The translations under genes were made by a program, and so were the position numbers. A DNA stretch of 32,659 bases from Spirosoma endbachense. Lineage in GTDB: Bacteria > Bacteroidota > Bacteroidia > Cytophagales > Spirosomataceae. Positions 15,276-23,914 of this stretch are shown one piece after another. Positions within the stretch are counted from its first letter, which is position 1. Each line of letters opens with the position of its first letter. Where the stretch lies: assembly GCF_010233585.1 (NCBI RefSeq), contig NZ_CP045997.1, positions 8,298,885 to 8,331,543 on the forward strand. The letters are read 5' to 3'. Under the pieces are notes generated by a model. The model was not told the DNA's origin and ran no database searches. It worked only from the letters and a program-made list of their open reading frames with translations.

Positions 15276-16526
15276 ATGGTTCAGCATACTCTTCGGCTTT
15301 ACAGGAATGCGTATCAGGGTCTGACACCATCCGTATGGTTGTTGGCAGGTGTCATGCTTATCAACCGTTGTGGCACAATGGTTCTGCCTTTCCTGACGCT
15401 TTATCTTACTCAGTATCTGCATTATTCGGTCTCAGAAGCGGGTATTATCATGGCTGTTTATGGACTTGGAGCCTTTGTCGGTACGTTTATCGGCGGTCGC
15501 TTAACCGACCGGTTCGGATTTTACTACGTCCAGTTGTTCAGCCTGCTATTTGGCGGAGCTTTCCTGCTGCTACTTCAGTTTGTTACTGGCTTCTATATGC
15601 TCTGCGGTTGCGTTTTCACCTTTACACTTCTTAGCGATTCATTCAGGCCAGCCAATCAGGCTGCTATAGCTCACTATTCTGATCCGGATACCCGAACGCG
15701 TGCCTTCTCGCTCAACCGGCTAGCCGTTAATCTCGGTTGGGCCGTTGGTGGCGCAGTAGGTGGCTGGCTGGCTGGAATTGACTACAGCCTGCTTTTCTGG
15801 GCCGATGGCCTGACCTGCCTGGTGGCAGGCTTCGTCCTCTGGCTGTACTTACCAGTCCCAGAAACACGTTTAGCTACAAAAGATAACCATATCATTATCA
15901 GCAATGTATCAACCAAGGCAGTCTCTTCGGCATCACCTTATCGTGATACATTATTCATTGCATTCGTGCTATGTGCAGCCTTATATCTGACCGTATTCAT
16001 GCAGTTGTTCTCCATTGTACCGTTGTTTTTCAAGCGAGTGCTCCTTATGACGGAAAGTACAATCGGGCTGATGATGGCGCTAAACGGCGTGTTTATTGTC
16101 GTGATTGAGATGGCCCTGGTCTATGAACTTGAGCAACGGAAACTATCGAAAATTAACCTGATCATCACAGGCGTTATCCTGACGGCGGTCTCCTATCTAT
16201 CCCTGGCCGTAACTGGCTGGGCAGGGCTATCAGGAATAGCTATCGCGCTGGTTTTTATCCTATTTGCAACAATCAGCGAAATGCTGGTGATGCCCTTTAT
16301 TCAATCATTCACCGTACAACGATCCAACCCAGCAACACGGGGGCAATACCTGGCGTTGTATTCAATGGGGGGTGCACTGGCCCAGACCACAGCTCCGGCC
16401 TTCGGCTCGCAGATGGTCGCTCATTTCGGTTTTTCTGTACATTGGCTAACTATTACGCTACTAAGTTTAGTAGGAGCCTGCGGATTCTGGTTACTTCGAC
16501 AACGTTTAGAAACAAGCGAGCCATAG
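15276..16526 (+). CDS. MFS transporter (drug-efflux type)
   Basis: A 416-residue major facilitator with about 12 hydrophobic segments. The loop 2-3 motif is GGRLTDRFG (about residues 73-81), and the MdtH/YttB-like pattern INRCGTMVLPFLTLYLTQYL is at the N-terminus. A short hydrophilic loop (KDNHIIISNVSTKAVSSASP) divides the two six-helix halves. A proton-driven exporter of small toxic compounds is likely from the family; no substrate can be read from the sequence. Transcribed alone, with a terminator 106 bp after its stop. TACTTTCG sits 4 bp before the ATG and may be a -7 box, which would make the message nearly leaderless. Confidence 0.88.
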   Translation: MVQHTLRLYRNAYQGLTPSVWLLAGVMLINRCGTMVLPFLTLYLTQYLHYSVSEAGIIMAVYGLGAFVGTFIGGRLTDRFGFYYVQLFSLLFGGAFLLLLQFVTGFYMLCGCVFTFTLLSDSFRPANQAAIAHYSDPDTRTRAFSLNRLAVNLGWAVGGAVGGWLAGIDYSLLFWADGLTCLVAGFVLWLYLPVPETRLATKDNHIIISNVSTKAVSSASPYRDTLFIAFVLCAALYLTVFMQLFSIVPLFFKRVLLMTESTIGLMMALNGVFIVVIEMALVYELEQRKLSKINLIITGVILTAVSYLSLAVTGWAGLSGIAIALVFILFATISEMLVMPFIQSFTVQRSNPATRGQYLALYSMGGALAQTTAPAFGSQMVAHFGFSVHWLTITLLSLVGACGFWLLRQRLETSEP

Positions 16527-16631
16527 AACAGCCTGTTGAGAAGAAGGACTGACCGCTTACTGATTCGCTTGTATTTTCCGATCGATTTTATAACAAAGAC
16601 CTATAAACATCGGTCTTCTACACATCTCTGC

Positions 16632-16663
16632 ACGCGAGTTGGAAAGATTTTCTCAACTCGCGT
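16632..16663 (+). terminator. Rho-independent terminator after the MFS gene
   Basis: A perfect 10-bp stem (ACGCGAGTTG at 16632-16641 with CAACTCGCGT at 16654-16663), a 12-nt loop and a T-rich tail (TTCTGCTATTT). It lies 31 bp before the GH97 ATG. Confidence 0.8.
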
Positions 16664-16693
16664 TTCTGCTATTTCCTAAACTTCGAGCCAGTT

Positions 16694-18769
16694 ATGCCTA
16701 ACTATCTATTAATCATAATTTTATCTGGCCTTCTGCTGGCGAAGTCATATGCCCAGCAACTGATTTCCACGACCTCGCCAAACCAATCCATTAGCCTGGT
16801 TATACGAAACACATCGGAAGGCACTATTTCCTATCAGCTCTCCTATAAAGGCAAAGCCGTCATTGAACCCGCTAGCCTGGGTTTCGTTCTGAGTAAACCA
16901 CAAGTAGCTCTATCTCGATTTACCCTCATTGCCGCCGACTCCTCCACTGTCGATGAAAACTGGCAGCCCGTTTGGGGGGAAATCAGCCAAATCCGTAACC
17001 AGCACAAAGAGTTAGTGCTCACATTGCAGGACAAATCCGCATCCAACATACGGTTGCGCGTACGATTTCGGGTGTTTAATGATGGATTGGGATTTCGCTA
17101 TGAGTTTCCTCAACAGCCTGCACTTACTCATTTTATCGTAGCCGATGAACTGACCCAGTTTGTTCTGGCGGCTGATCATCAAACGTTCTGGATGCCGGGA
17201 GATTATGACTCGAATGAATACCTCTACAACACGACCAAACTCAGCGACATCGACGCCGTTGCTGCGGCCGACCGGGAAAAAGATACAGCCTTAAAATCGG
17301 TCATTGGGCCCGACGCGGTTCAAACACCGATACTTTTCAAGACAGACAACGGCCTGTATATCAGCATCTACGAAGCCGCACTAGTAAACTACCCGGTCAT
17401 GCACCTGAGAGTAGACAAACAAAAACGTACGCTCACGGCTCAACTGGTGCCGGATGCGGTGGGTAATAAAGCCTATCTTCAAACGCCCGCCCAAACACCC
17501 TGGCGAACCGTTATTGTCAGTGATCAGGCAACTGATTTACTGGCGTCAAAACTGATTTTGAATCTCAACGAGCCCTCAAAAATTGGCGATGCATCGTGGA
17601 TCAAACCTCAGAAATTTATAGGTATGTGGTGGGAAATGCACATCGGTAAAGCGACCTGGGAAAAAGCCGGAGGTAAGCATGGAGCCAACACGCGAAACGT
17701 CATGAAATACATTGACTTTGCCGCCAAATATGGCTTTGATGGCGTACTGGTCGAAGGTTGGAACGTTGGCTGGGAAGATTGGTTTGGCAACTGGAAAGAA
17801 GACGTTTTTGATTTTGTTACCCCCTACCCGGATTACAATCTGGATTCGCTCACCAGCTATGCCCGTCAGAGGGGAGTTCGAATTATCATGCATCATGAAA
17901 CGTCGGGCTCGGTTACAAACTACGAACGCCGAATGGATGCAGCCTATCAGTTTATGGTGAAAAAGGGGATCAACACCGTTAAAACGGGCTATGTCGGTCG
18001 TATTATTCCGAGGGGTGAACATCATGATGGACAATGGATGATCAATCACTACCAGCGGGTCGCCGAAAAGACGGCTGAGTATAAACTCATGCTGGACTCC
18101 CATGAATCAGCCCACCCAACTGGCCTGCATCGTACCTACCCCAACTGGATGGCCAGCGAAGCGGCTCGGGGTAGTGAATTCAACAACGCCCCAACGCTTG
18201 GAATTCCGCCTGAACACACCACGATTCTACCATTCACCCGCCTGCTGGGCGGCCCTATGGACTTTACGCCCGGTTTGTTTCGCTTTCGTTTGAATCAATT
18301 TGATAGTACACGGACGCAACGTGTTCGTACAACACTGGCTAAACAACTGGCCTTATATGTTACGCTGTACAGTCCGCTTCAGATGGTGGCTGACCTGCCC
18401 GAGAACTACGAAAAGCACCTGGATGCTTTTCAGTTTATTCGCGATGTGCCGGTGGACTGGGACGATACCAAAGTAATAGCCGCCGAGCCGGGCGATTATG
18501 TGCTAATTGCCCGTAAAGCCAAAGGTAGTTCTAGCTGGTTTGCCGGAGCCATCACCGACGAAAACAGCCGTGACTTATCGCTCAGTTTGAGCTTTTTAGA
18601 TTCTGGCAACACCTATGAGGCAACGATTTATCGCGATGCGGCCAATACGGACTGGCAAACGAATCCGGAAACGTACCTCATTGAAAAGAAAACGGTGACC
18701 GCTAAAACAACCCTGCCGCTTCACCTGGCCAAAGGAGGTGGTTGCGCTATTCAATTCGTTAAACGCTAA
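16694..18769 (+). CDS. GH97 glycoside hydrolase, inverting alpha-glucosidase type (SusB-like)
   Basis: A 691-residue secreted glycosidase. Residues 1-20 are a signal peptide ending SYA. An N-terminal beta-sandwich (about 25-290) is followed by a (beta/alpha)8 barrel (about 300-580) and a small C-terminal beta domain. Glu402 (HHETSG), Glu471 (DSHES), Glu489 (MASE) and Glu495 (RGSE) have exactly the spacing of SusB Glu439, Glu508, Glu526 and Glu532 (69, 18 and 6 residues), the bases, calcium ligand and acid of inverting GH97 enzymes. Retaining GH97 alpha-galactosidases lack the first two. Hence alpha-glucosidase activity on starch-type oligosaccharides in the periplasm is the best guess. No susC/susD pair is in the window, so it is not in an obvious utilisation locus. 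Confidence 0.93.
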   Translation: MPNYLLIIILSGLLLAKSYAQQLISTTSPNQSISLVIRNTSEGTISYQLSYKGKAVIEPASLGFVLSKPQVALSRFTLIAADSSTVDENWQPVWGEISQIRNQHKELVLTLQDKSASNIRLRVRFRVFNDGLGFRYEFPQQPALTHFIVADELTQFVLAADHQTFWMPGDYDSNEYLYNTTKLSDIDAVAAADREKDTALKSVIGPDAVQTPILFKTDNGLYISIYEAALVNYPVMHLRVDKQKRTLTAQLVPDAVGNKAYLQTPAQTPWRTVIVSDQATDLLASKLILNLNEPSKIGDASWIKPQKFIGMWWEMHIGKATWEKAGGKHGANTRNVMKYIDFAAKYGFDGVLVEGWNVGWEDWFGNWKEDVFDFVTPYPDYNLDSLTSYARQRGVRIIMHHETSGSVTNYERRMDAAYQFMVKKGINTVKTGYVGRIIPRGEHHDGQWMINHYQRVAEKTAEYKLMLDSHESAHPTGLHRTYPNWMASEAARGSEFNNAPTLGIPPEHTTILPFTRLLGGPMDFTPGLFRFRLNQFDSTRTQRVRTTLAKQLALYVTLYSPLQMVADLPENYEKHLDAFQFIRDVPVDWDDTKVIAAEPGDYVLIARKAKGSSSWFAGAITDENSRDLSLSLSFLDSGNTYEATIYRDAANTDWQTNPETYLIEKKTVTAKTTLPLHLAKGGGCAIQFVKR

Positions 18770-19169
18770 CTTAATCTCTAAAAATAGATAAATCTCGTAC
18801 TCAAGTACGCTCACCTACAGAACTATATATGACGAAGCTGTTTATACTTTTCAAAAAGAGGGAAATTGAGCGTTTTTATGTCATCCCGACGATAGAATGA
18901 ATCCGGGCGTTACCAGGTCGCGATTGAGGCTCACTTTAGCCGTCATTCGCCTGTATTCTGGCATTTAATTATGGCTTTAATCCTAGCTGAACGAAACAGT
19001 TTTTGGCCCAATCCAGAACAGTCTTTGAGAGTTCATACGCTCCAACCAACTTTCTTTACGAACTTTGCCCATATTTTAATGAGCGAAGGAATAATTGAGC
19101 GAATGAGTAGATACTGTTCGCGTCGACTATTCATCAATTCGCTCATTCACTCTTTCGCTCGTTAAGAAA
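18770..19169. other. 400-bp intergenic region before argH
   Basis: No convincing gene. It starts A/T-rich and contains a TGTCATCCCGACGATAG-like stretch (about 18879-18895) that looks like a degenerate repeat remnant. It ends with the inverted octamer array (19081-19160). A short open frame at 18971-19165 is judged spurious because its last third is only the octamer repeat. Confidence 0.5.
19081..19160. repeat. GAGCGAAW octamer array, copy 3 (inverted pair upstream of argH)
   Basis: Left arm 19081-19112: GAGCGAAG, GAATAATT, GAGCGAAT, GAGTAGAT. Right arm 19137-19160: ATTCGCTC, ATTCACTC, TTTCGCTC. The arms are inverted relative to each other around a 24-nt spacer, so an imperfect hairpin of about 24 bp can form. 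The right arm ends 9 bp before the argH TTG start. Confidence 0.7.
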
Positions 19170-20513
19170 TTGAAACTCTGGCAAAAAGAAGGCGTCACAA
19201 CAGCCGAACAAATTGAACGCTTCACGGTCGGGCGAGACCGCGAAATGGATTTATACCTCGCACCTTTCGATGTACTGGGTAACCTTGCCCATGCGCAGAT
19301 GCTGGAGACAATTGGCCTGCTCACCGACCATGAATTGAGCTTGTTAAACGATGAATTAAAAGCCATTTATCAGGACATTGAGGAAGGCAGTTTCGTTATT
19401 GAAGAGGGCGTTGAAGATGTTCATTCACAGGTTGAATTACTGCTAACACGCGCTCTGGGCAACGTCGGCAAGAAAATTCACTCGGGCCGGTCGCGCAATG
19501 ATCAGGTACTGGTTGACCTGAAGCTCTTTACCCGTGACCGGCTCTGGCGCGTTGCGGAGGCTACCCAGCGTGTATTTGCTCGGCTCATCGACCGTTCAGA
19601 ACAGCATAAAAATGACCTGTTGCCGGGCTATACACACCTGCAAATCGCCATGCCATCGTCGTTTGGCCTTTGGTTTGGTGCCTATGCCGAAGCACTGGCC
19701 GACGATATGCTGACGCTACAGACAGCCTACCGTCTTGCCAACCGAAATCCACTTGGTTCGGGAGCTGGCTACGGTTCGTCATTTCCGCTCAACCGCACGC
19801 TCACGACCGAGTTGCTGGGTTTTGAGGGAATGCACGTCAACGTTGTTTATGCACAGATGAGCCGGGGAAAAACAGAACAAACGGCCCTGACCGCACTGGC
19901 AGCAATTGCGGCTACGATCTCGCGCATGGCAATGGATATTTGTCTCTATAACAGCCAGAATTTCGGTTTTCTGACTTTGCCGGATGCACTCACAACCGGC
20001 AGCAGCATAATGCCGCATAAGAAAAACCCCGATGTAGCCGAGCTGCTGCGGGCTAAAACGAACCGGCTGAAAGCCCTGCCGATGGAGGTGACGCTGGTGA
20101 TGAGCAACCTGCCTTCCGGCTACCACCGCGATATGCAATTGCTGAAAGAAATTCTGATGCCAGCCTTCGACGAACTCCTGGATTGCCTGGACATTACTGA
20201 GTTCATGCTGGAGCATATTCAGGTGAAAACAAATCTGCTCGACGACTCAAAGTATGATCTGTTATTCAGCGTAGAGCGGGTAAATGAACTCGTTTTACAG
20301 GGCGTACCTTTTCGTGAAGCGTACCAGACGGTCGGCAAAGAGATTGCCGAACATACGTATAATCCTCCACGCACCCTGCACCATACGCACGAGGGCAGTA
20401 TTGGCAATTTAGGGACCGAACTCATTGTCGATCACATGGCTAAAGCAGTTGCTGGTTTTGGCGCTGATCGGGCCCAGAACGCCATTGAAACCCTGTTGGG
20501 GAGAAGCCGTTAA
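19170..20513 (+). CDS. argH: Argininosuccinate lyase, TTG start
   Basis: A 447-residue enzyme of the fumarase/aspartase superfamily that splits argininosuccinate into arginine and fumarate, the last step of arginine synthesis, as a cytoplasmic homotetramer. The HSGRSRNDQ motif begins at His104; the superfamily signature GSSIMPHKKNPD begins at Gly277 and carries the catalytic serine loop. Bacteroidota ArgH proteins begin MKLWQK; here that sequence is present with TTG (19170-19172) in place of ATG. The frame upstream to the stop at 19104-19106 contains no ATG or GTG, so TTG is the only reasonable start. No other arg genes are in the window. The Uma2 gene follows after 30 bp and may share the transcript. 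Confidence 0.96.
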   Translation: MKLWQKEGVTTAEQIERFTVGRDREMDLYLAPFDVLGNLAHAQMLETIGLLTDHELSLLNDELKAIYQDIEEGSFVIEEGVEDVHSQVELLLTRALGNVGKKIHSGRSRNDQVLVDLKLFTRDRLWRVAEATQRVFARLIDRSEQHKNDLLPGYTHLQIAMPSSFGLWFGAYAEALADDMLTLQTAYRLANRNPLGSGAGYGSSFPLNRTLTTELLGFEGMHVNVVYAQMSRGKTEQTALTALAAIAATISRMAMDICLYNSQNFGFLTLPDALTTGSSIMPHKKNPDVAELLRAKTNRLKALPMEVTLVMSNLPSGYHRDMQLLKEILMPAFDELLDCLDITEFMLEHIQVKTNLLDDSKYDLLFSVERVNELVLQGVPFREAYQTVGKEIAEHTYNPPRTLHHTHEGSIGNLGTELIVDHMAKAVAGFGADRAQNAIETLLGRSR

Positions 20514-20543
20514 TTCTGTAACTTTCTAAAAATTAATACGACT

Positions 20544-21146
20544 ATGGTATCTTCTGACAAAGAAACCGTCCAAACGGAAGCCATTCCCGATGCGCTCATT
20601 TACGAGACGCTCAATGGTCGCCCGCTATACTACAAAGACTATCGCGATGTAGTAGCAGGGATTCTCAAACCCGAGGATATTATGGGCAGTGGTGATTTAC
20701 AGGCGATTCTGGTATCGCTAATTAATACGCATATCACCATTAATCGAGACAGGAAGCGGTTTATTACGGCAACTAATGAATCGGGTTTACATGTAGCCGT
20801 TGGTGATAATTTATCCGCTGACATTGCCATTTTTGAAAAAGCGAAATTAGGCCCATTAAAAGGTAAGTATTTTGATGTAGCGCCCAAGGTCGTTGTGGAA
20901 GTAGACATAAAAATTGATCTGAACGAGATCGGGAGCGATGTGGCTTATATTTCCGAGAAAACCCAGGAGCTGTTCACATTTGGCGTTGAGCGCGTGTTAT
21001 GGGTGCTTTCAAAAATTCAGAAAATTATTATTCTTCTCCCCAATCAGGACTGGATCATTACGGATTGGGCCAATGATGTAATCGTTATGGAGGGCTGTGT
21101 GATAAATATCAAAAACCTATTGGACGAAGAAGACATTTCCTATTAA
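20544..21146 (+). CDS. Uma2 family (DUF820) putative restriction-endonuclease-fold protein
   Basis: A 200-residue protein of the Uma2/DUF820 family, which has a PD-(D/E)XK nuclease fold and is often multicopy in Bacteroidota and cyanobacteria; its true role is unknown. The fold's active-site line is visible: Asp in NLSADIAIF, then the strand KVVVEVDIK giving the ExD/K pair. The next helix is SEKTQELFTFGVERVLWVL, also family-typical. Length is normal. It starts 30 bp after argH on the same strand, and a perfect 13-bp hairpin follows 5 bp after its stop, so argH and this gene may form one unit. No partner suggesting defence is adjacent. Confidence 0.85.
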   Translation: MVSSDKETVQTEAIPDALIYETLNGRPLYYKDYRDVVAGILKPEDIMGSGDLQAILVSLINTHITINRDRKRFITATNESGLHVAVGDNLSADIAIFEKAKLGPLKGKYFDVAPKVVVEVDIKIDLNEIGSDVAYISEKTQELFTFGVERVLWVLSKIQKIIILLPNQDWIITDWANDVIVMEGCVINIKNLLDEEDISY

Positions 21147-21150
21147 CCAG

Positions 21151-21179
21151 CAACGCCCGACCAGTGTGGTCGGGCGTTG
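21151..21179. terminator. Bidirectional GC-rich hairpin terminator
   Basis: Arms 21151-21163 and 21167-21179 form a perfect 13-bp stem with a 3-nt loop between the convergent Uma2 (+) and SMP-30-like (-) genes. No T-run follows. Confidence 0.75.
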
Positions 21180-21201
21180 GATACTAGTGCGTAGATGCGT
21201 T

Positions 21202-22065
21202 CTATTCGACTCGATAAGCAATCAGTTTGTTTTTGAAAAAAGTCGGTACGATCAATAATTTCTTCTTCGCAACATACTCAATATCAGCCGCATTAACTTT
21301 ATCAGCACGCGTATCCAACAGCTGTTGCTTTGTGCCATCTGCACTGATATGAAACAATTGACCATTCCAGTCTGAGACGAAATAATTTCCCTTTCCTGCT
21401 GGTACAATTCCATCCGTATTGGCCATGCCATCGGCTACGGTTGTCATCGATTTGGTATTCAGATCCAGCGTTCGCAAGGCACCAATTTTAGTGCTGCCAA
21501 CCATCAGTTTATCCTTACCAACAGCGAGTACACCATTGGGTTTATTCAGTTGTTCACCTTCCATCAGCACGTCCCACTTGTCGTCTTTCAGGCGATACAA
21601 CTTATCGGCACGGCTGTCTGATACGTAAACAATCCCATCTTTATCGACCGTTACATCATTCAGAAAAGCACCCTTGCCAATCGCATCCCACGTTTTTTCG
21701 GCCTGCCCCGTTTCTGTATTAATGGCCACTAACCGATAAACATCCGTCACATAAAGTCTTTTTTTGAACAATCCCATTCCCTTTGGCGCATTGAGGCCCG
21801 ACGTCCAGCGCAGATTTTCCACTTTACCATCGAGTGACACTTTAGAAATAAAACCGCTGCCATCGAGCGAATCCGATTTCCCGTCAATGTTGGCCACATA
21901 TAAAGTGTTATGCCCATCATAAAGGACGGATTCGGGGGTTCGAAGCGTTGTGTCGGTTTCCCAGACTTTTACCAGTTTGATGGGCTTTGGCGCAGTAGAA
22001 GATCTTAAAGCAACCAGGCCAGCCCCAACGAGCAACGACATCGAAAAAAGTAGCGCTTTTTTCAT
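21202..22065 (-). CDS. SMP-30/gluconolactonase-like beta-propeller protein, exported
   Basis: A 287-residue protein with an N-terminal signal or anchor (MKKALLFSMSLLVGAGLVAL) and six recurring beta-propeller blades, each with a pattern like LYVxNIDG, LYVTDVYRLV, VYVSDSRADKLYR or YFVSDWNGQLFHI. This suits the SMP-30/gluconolactonase/LRE group. The Glu in RTPESVLYD, Asn in FLNDVTVD and Asp in VSDWNG lie where the metal ligands of SMP-30 proteins fall, but I cannot align them rigorously. Lactonase activity is possible; a non-enzymatic propeller is the alternative. Convergent with Uma2 and divergent from the small protein at 22264. Confidence 0.78.
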   Translation of the reverse strand: MKKALLFSMSLLVGAGLVALRSSTAPKPIKLVKVWETDTTLRTPESVLYDGHNTLYVANIDGKSDSLDGSGFISKVSLDGKVENLRWTSGLNAPKGMGLFKKRLYVTDVYRLVAINTETGQAEKTWDAIGKGAFLNDVTVDKDGIVYVSDSRADKLYRLKDDKWDVLMEGEQLNKPNGVLAVGKDKLMVGSTKIGALRTLDLNTKSMTTVADGMANTDGIVPAGKGNYFVSDWNGQLFHISADGTKQQLLDTRADKVNAADIEYVAKKKLLIVPTFFKNKLIAYRVE

Positions 22066-22263
22066 AATTCAGCTTGACAATCAAGGGTTTTAAATTAATT
22101 GAAAAAAATTTAGTTGTATGATGGCGGGGTAAGATTTGGTTTACTACTTAAAATAAACGGAAACAATATAATTATTCTAATCACTTGTCAATCACCTCCT
22201 CGCAAAGGCAAAACAATATAAAATAGAGGGTGTTTAGAATCTCGCACGCTAAAAGCAAAAGTC

Positions 22264-22473
22264 ATGGAAAATTACCAATCCCGCACTTATCAGGTGCAAC
22301 CGCAAGTCGGGGAACTCAAGGAAAGCATCCGCGATATGGTCCAGTTACAGCGTAATTATCAGCTTTCTGACGAACTCTTTTGGGAGATTTTCAACGAACG
22401 CGTCCTTCTCGATAAACAGATCGATGTCAATGCGTTTGTTCGCGACTTTATACCTTCTCCTGTCCCGCATTAA
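22264..22473 (+). CDS. Small hypothetical protein (69 residues)
   Basis: ATG 22264 to TAA 22471-22473. Predicted mostly alpha-helical: polar, Gln/Arg-rich N-terminus (MENYQSRTYQVQPQVGELKE) then an acidic-aromatic helix with LSDELFWEIFNERVLLDKQI. No signal peptide, membrane segment or recognisable domain. It is flanked by divergent and convergent genes and is followed by a hairpin 21 bp after its stop, which supports it being an expressed unit. I do not recognise a family. Confidence 0.55.
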   Translation: MENYQSRTYQVQPQVGELKESIRDMVQLQRNYQLSDELFWEIFNERVLLDKQIDVNAFVRDFIPSPVPH

Positions 22474-22493
22474 AAGGCAACTATTCAGCGCAC

Positions 22494-22537
22494 CACTCGC
22501 CCGATTACTTGTTACCCAACTGGTAGCCGGGCGAGTG
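22494..22537. terminator. Bidirectional hairpin terminator
   Basis: CACTCGCCCG (22494-22503) pairs perfectly with CGGGCGAGTG (22528-22537); the 24-nt loop can pair partly. It lies between the convergent 69-residue gene (+) and the MFS gene (-). Confidence 0.65.
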
Positions 22538-22571
22538 CCTGTATCGTTTTCAAACCTGTCGGTTGAGCAAC

Positions 22572-23825
22572 TTAGCCCAGCCTCACGGCAAATAACTCCT
22601 TCGATTTGGCATATACGTACGTTACGACGGCCAACGTAACAACCCCACCTAATGCAACTGAAGGCACAGTGCCCAGCAATCGGGCCATCAATCCCGATTC
22701 AAAAGCACCTATTTCGTTGGATGAACTAACAAAGATACCATTCACGGCCGCCACGCGTCCGCGCATGTGGTCGGGCGGGAATATCTGCAATATCGTTTGC
22801 CGGATAATCACGCTCACGCTATCGAACGCTCCTGTCAATGCCAGCATGACAAGGGAGAGGTAAAAATTTGTCGATACCGAAAAGATAATCGTTGTAACTC
22901 CAAAACCAGCCACTGCCAACAACATATTCCGCCAGGCATTATGCGTTGGTGGGTATTTCGTCATAAAGGCCATGGTAAGCAATGCCCCAACGGAAGGAGC
23001 CGCCCGCAGGAACCCCAATCCTTCAGCACCAACTTTCAGAATATCTTCGGCAAAAACCGGTAAAATGGCCACTACGCCCCCAAAAAGGACAGAAAACAAA
23101 TCGAGAGAGATCGCGTACAGGACAATCTGGGTTTTAAAGACAAACCGAAACCCTTCTTTAAGGCTTTCAGTTAGCCGCTGGGCAGGCGCATTCGTAACGG
23201 GTACAGGCTTGGGCTTAATAAAACTGATCAGGACTAAACAAATGGCAAACAGGCCAATGACTACGATCAATGTATTATCGAAGCCCACCCAATTGTAGAT
23301 AAATCCAGCCACACCGGGCCCCACAATTGCTCCTGCCTGCCAGAATGAACTGCTCCACGTAGCTGAGTTTGTATAGAGCTCACGTGGTACTAAAAACGGT
23401 TTTAGCGACGAACTGGCGGGCGAATAAAACCCTTTGGCCGTACCAATCAGCATCAGTACACCATAAATCGTGGCTAATCGTGCCGTCTGCGACAGACCAG
23501 CCACAACCGACGGCTGAAAAACAAGGTATAAGATCACCGAACCGAATAAAATGACCAGTGAACTCCACTGAAGAATCCGCTTTTTATCGCGTCGGTCGGC
23601 CAGATGGCCACCAAAAAGCGATATGGCAATAAAAGGCAGGGCTTCGGCCAGTCCAACCAGACCTAAAGCCAGCGGATCGTGTGTGATTTTATAGAGTTCG
23701 TAGCCTAGAATGACTTCCTGGATCAGTAATGTAACTGTCATCAGGAAACTGTTCATCACAAAATAGCGAAAGTCAGGAATTCGTAAGGATGCGTAGGTAT
23801 CAGTTGGGGAACTGTCGGTAACCAT
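22572..23825 (-). CDS. MFS transporter, MFS_3/EntS-like exporter
   Basis: A 417-residue major facilitator with about 12 hydrophobic segments. The N-terminus LRIPDFRYFVMNSFLMTV and the loop GGHLADRRDKKRIL resemble the EntS/TIGR00900-type exporters (siderophore or macrolide efflux). A family-typical stretch near the C-terminus is MRGRVAAVNGIFVSSSNEIG. It is not related closely to the MFS gene at 15276, so the two are not a recent duplication. No siderophore biosynthesis genes are nearby; substrate unknown. Divergent from the TrpF-like gene, with 89 bp between the two ATGs. Confidence 0.88.
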   Translation of the reverse strand: MVTDSSPTDTYASLRIPDFRYFVMNSFLMTVTLLIQEVILGYELYKITHDPLALGLVGLAEALPFIAISLFGGHLADRRDKKRILQWSSLVILFGSVILYLVFQPSVVAGLSQTARLATIYGVLMLIGTAKGFYSPASSSLKPFLVPRELYTNSATWSSSFWQAGAIVGPGVAGFIYNWVGFDNTLIVVIGLFAICLVLISFIKPKPVPVTNAPAQRLTESLKEGFRFVFKTQIVLYAISLDLFSVLFGGVVAILPVFAEDILKVGAEGLGFLRAAPSVGALLTMAFMTKYPPTHNAWRNMLLAVAGFGVTTIIFSVSTNFYLSLVMLALTGAFDSVSVIIRQTILQIFPPDHMRGRVAAVNGIFVSSSNEIGAFESGLMARLLGTVPSVALGGVVTLAVVTYVYAKSKELFAVRLG

Positions 23826-23914
23826 ATTTTGGAAAGCTGCTTGTCTGATTAACCCATTAATTTTATTTTTTGTCCCTACTTTCGATTATCAAATCAAGAA
23901 AAGCGCAACTTCTA

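Noticed and set aside
17576..18103. 175-codon open frame on the minus strand
   Set aside because: Antisense to the GH97 barrel, which carries all catalytic residues.
18971..19165. 64-codon open frame before argH
   Set aside because: No family; its last part is the octamer repeat, so openness is explained by repeat composition.
20544..21146. Defence system based on the Uma2 nuclease fold
   Set aside because: It follows argH with no methylase, helicase or other defence partner, and Uma2 proteins are widespread singletons.
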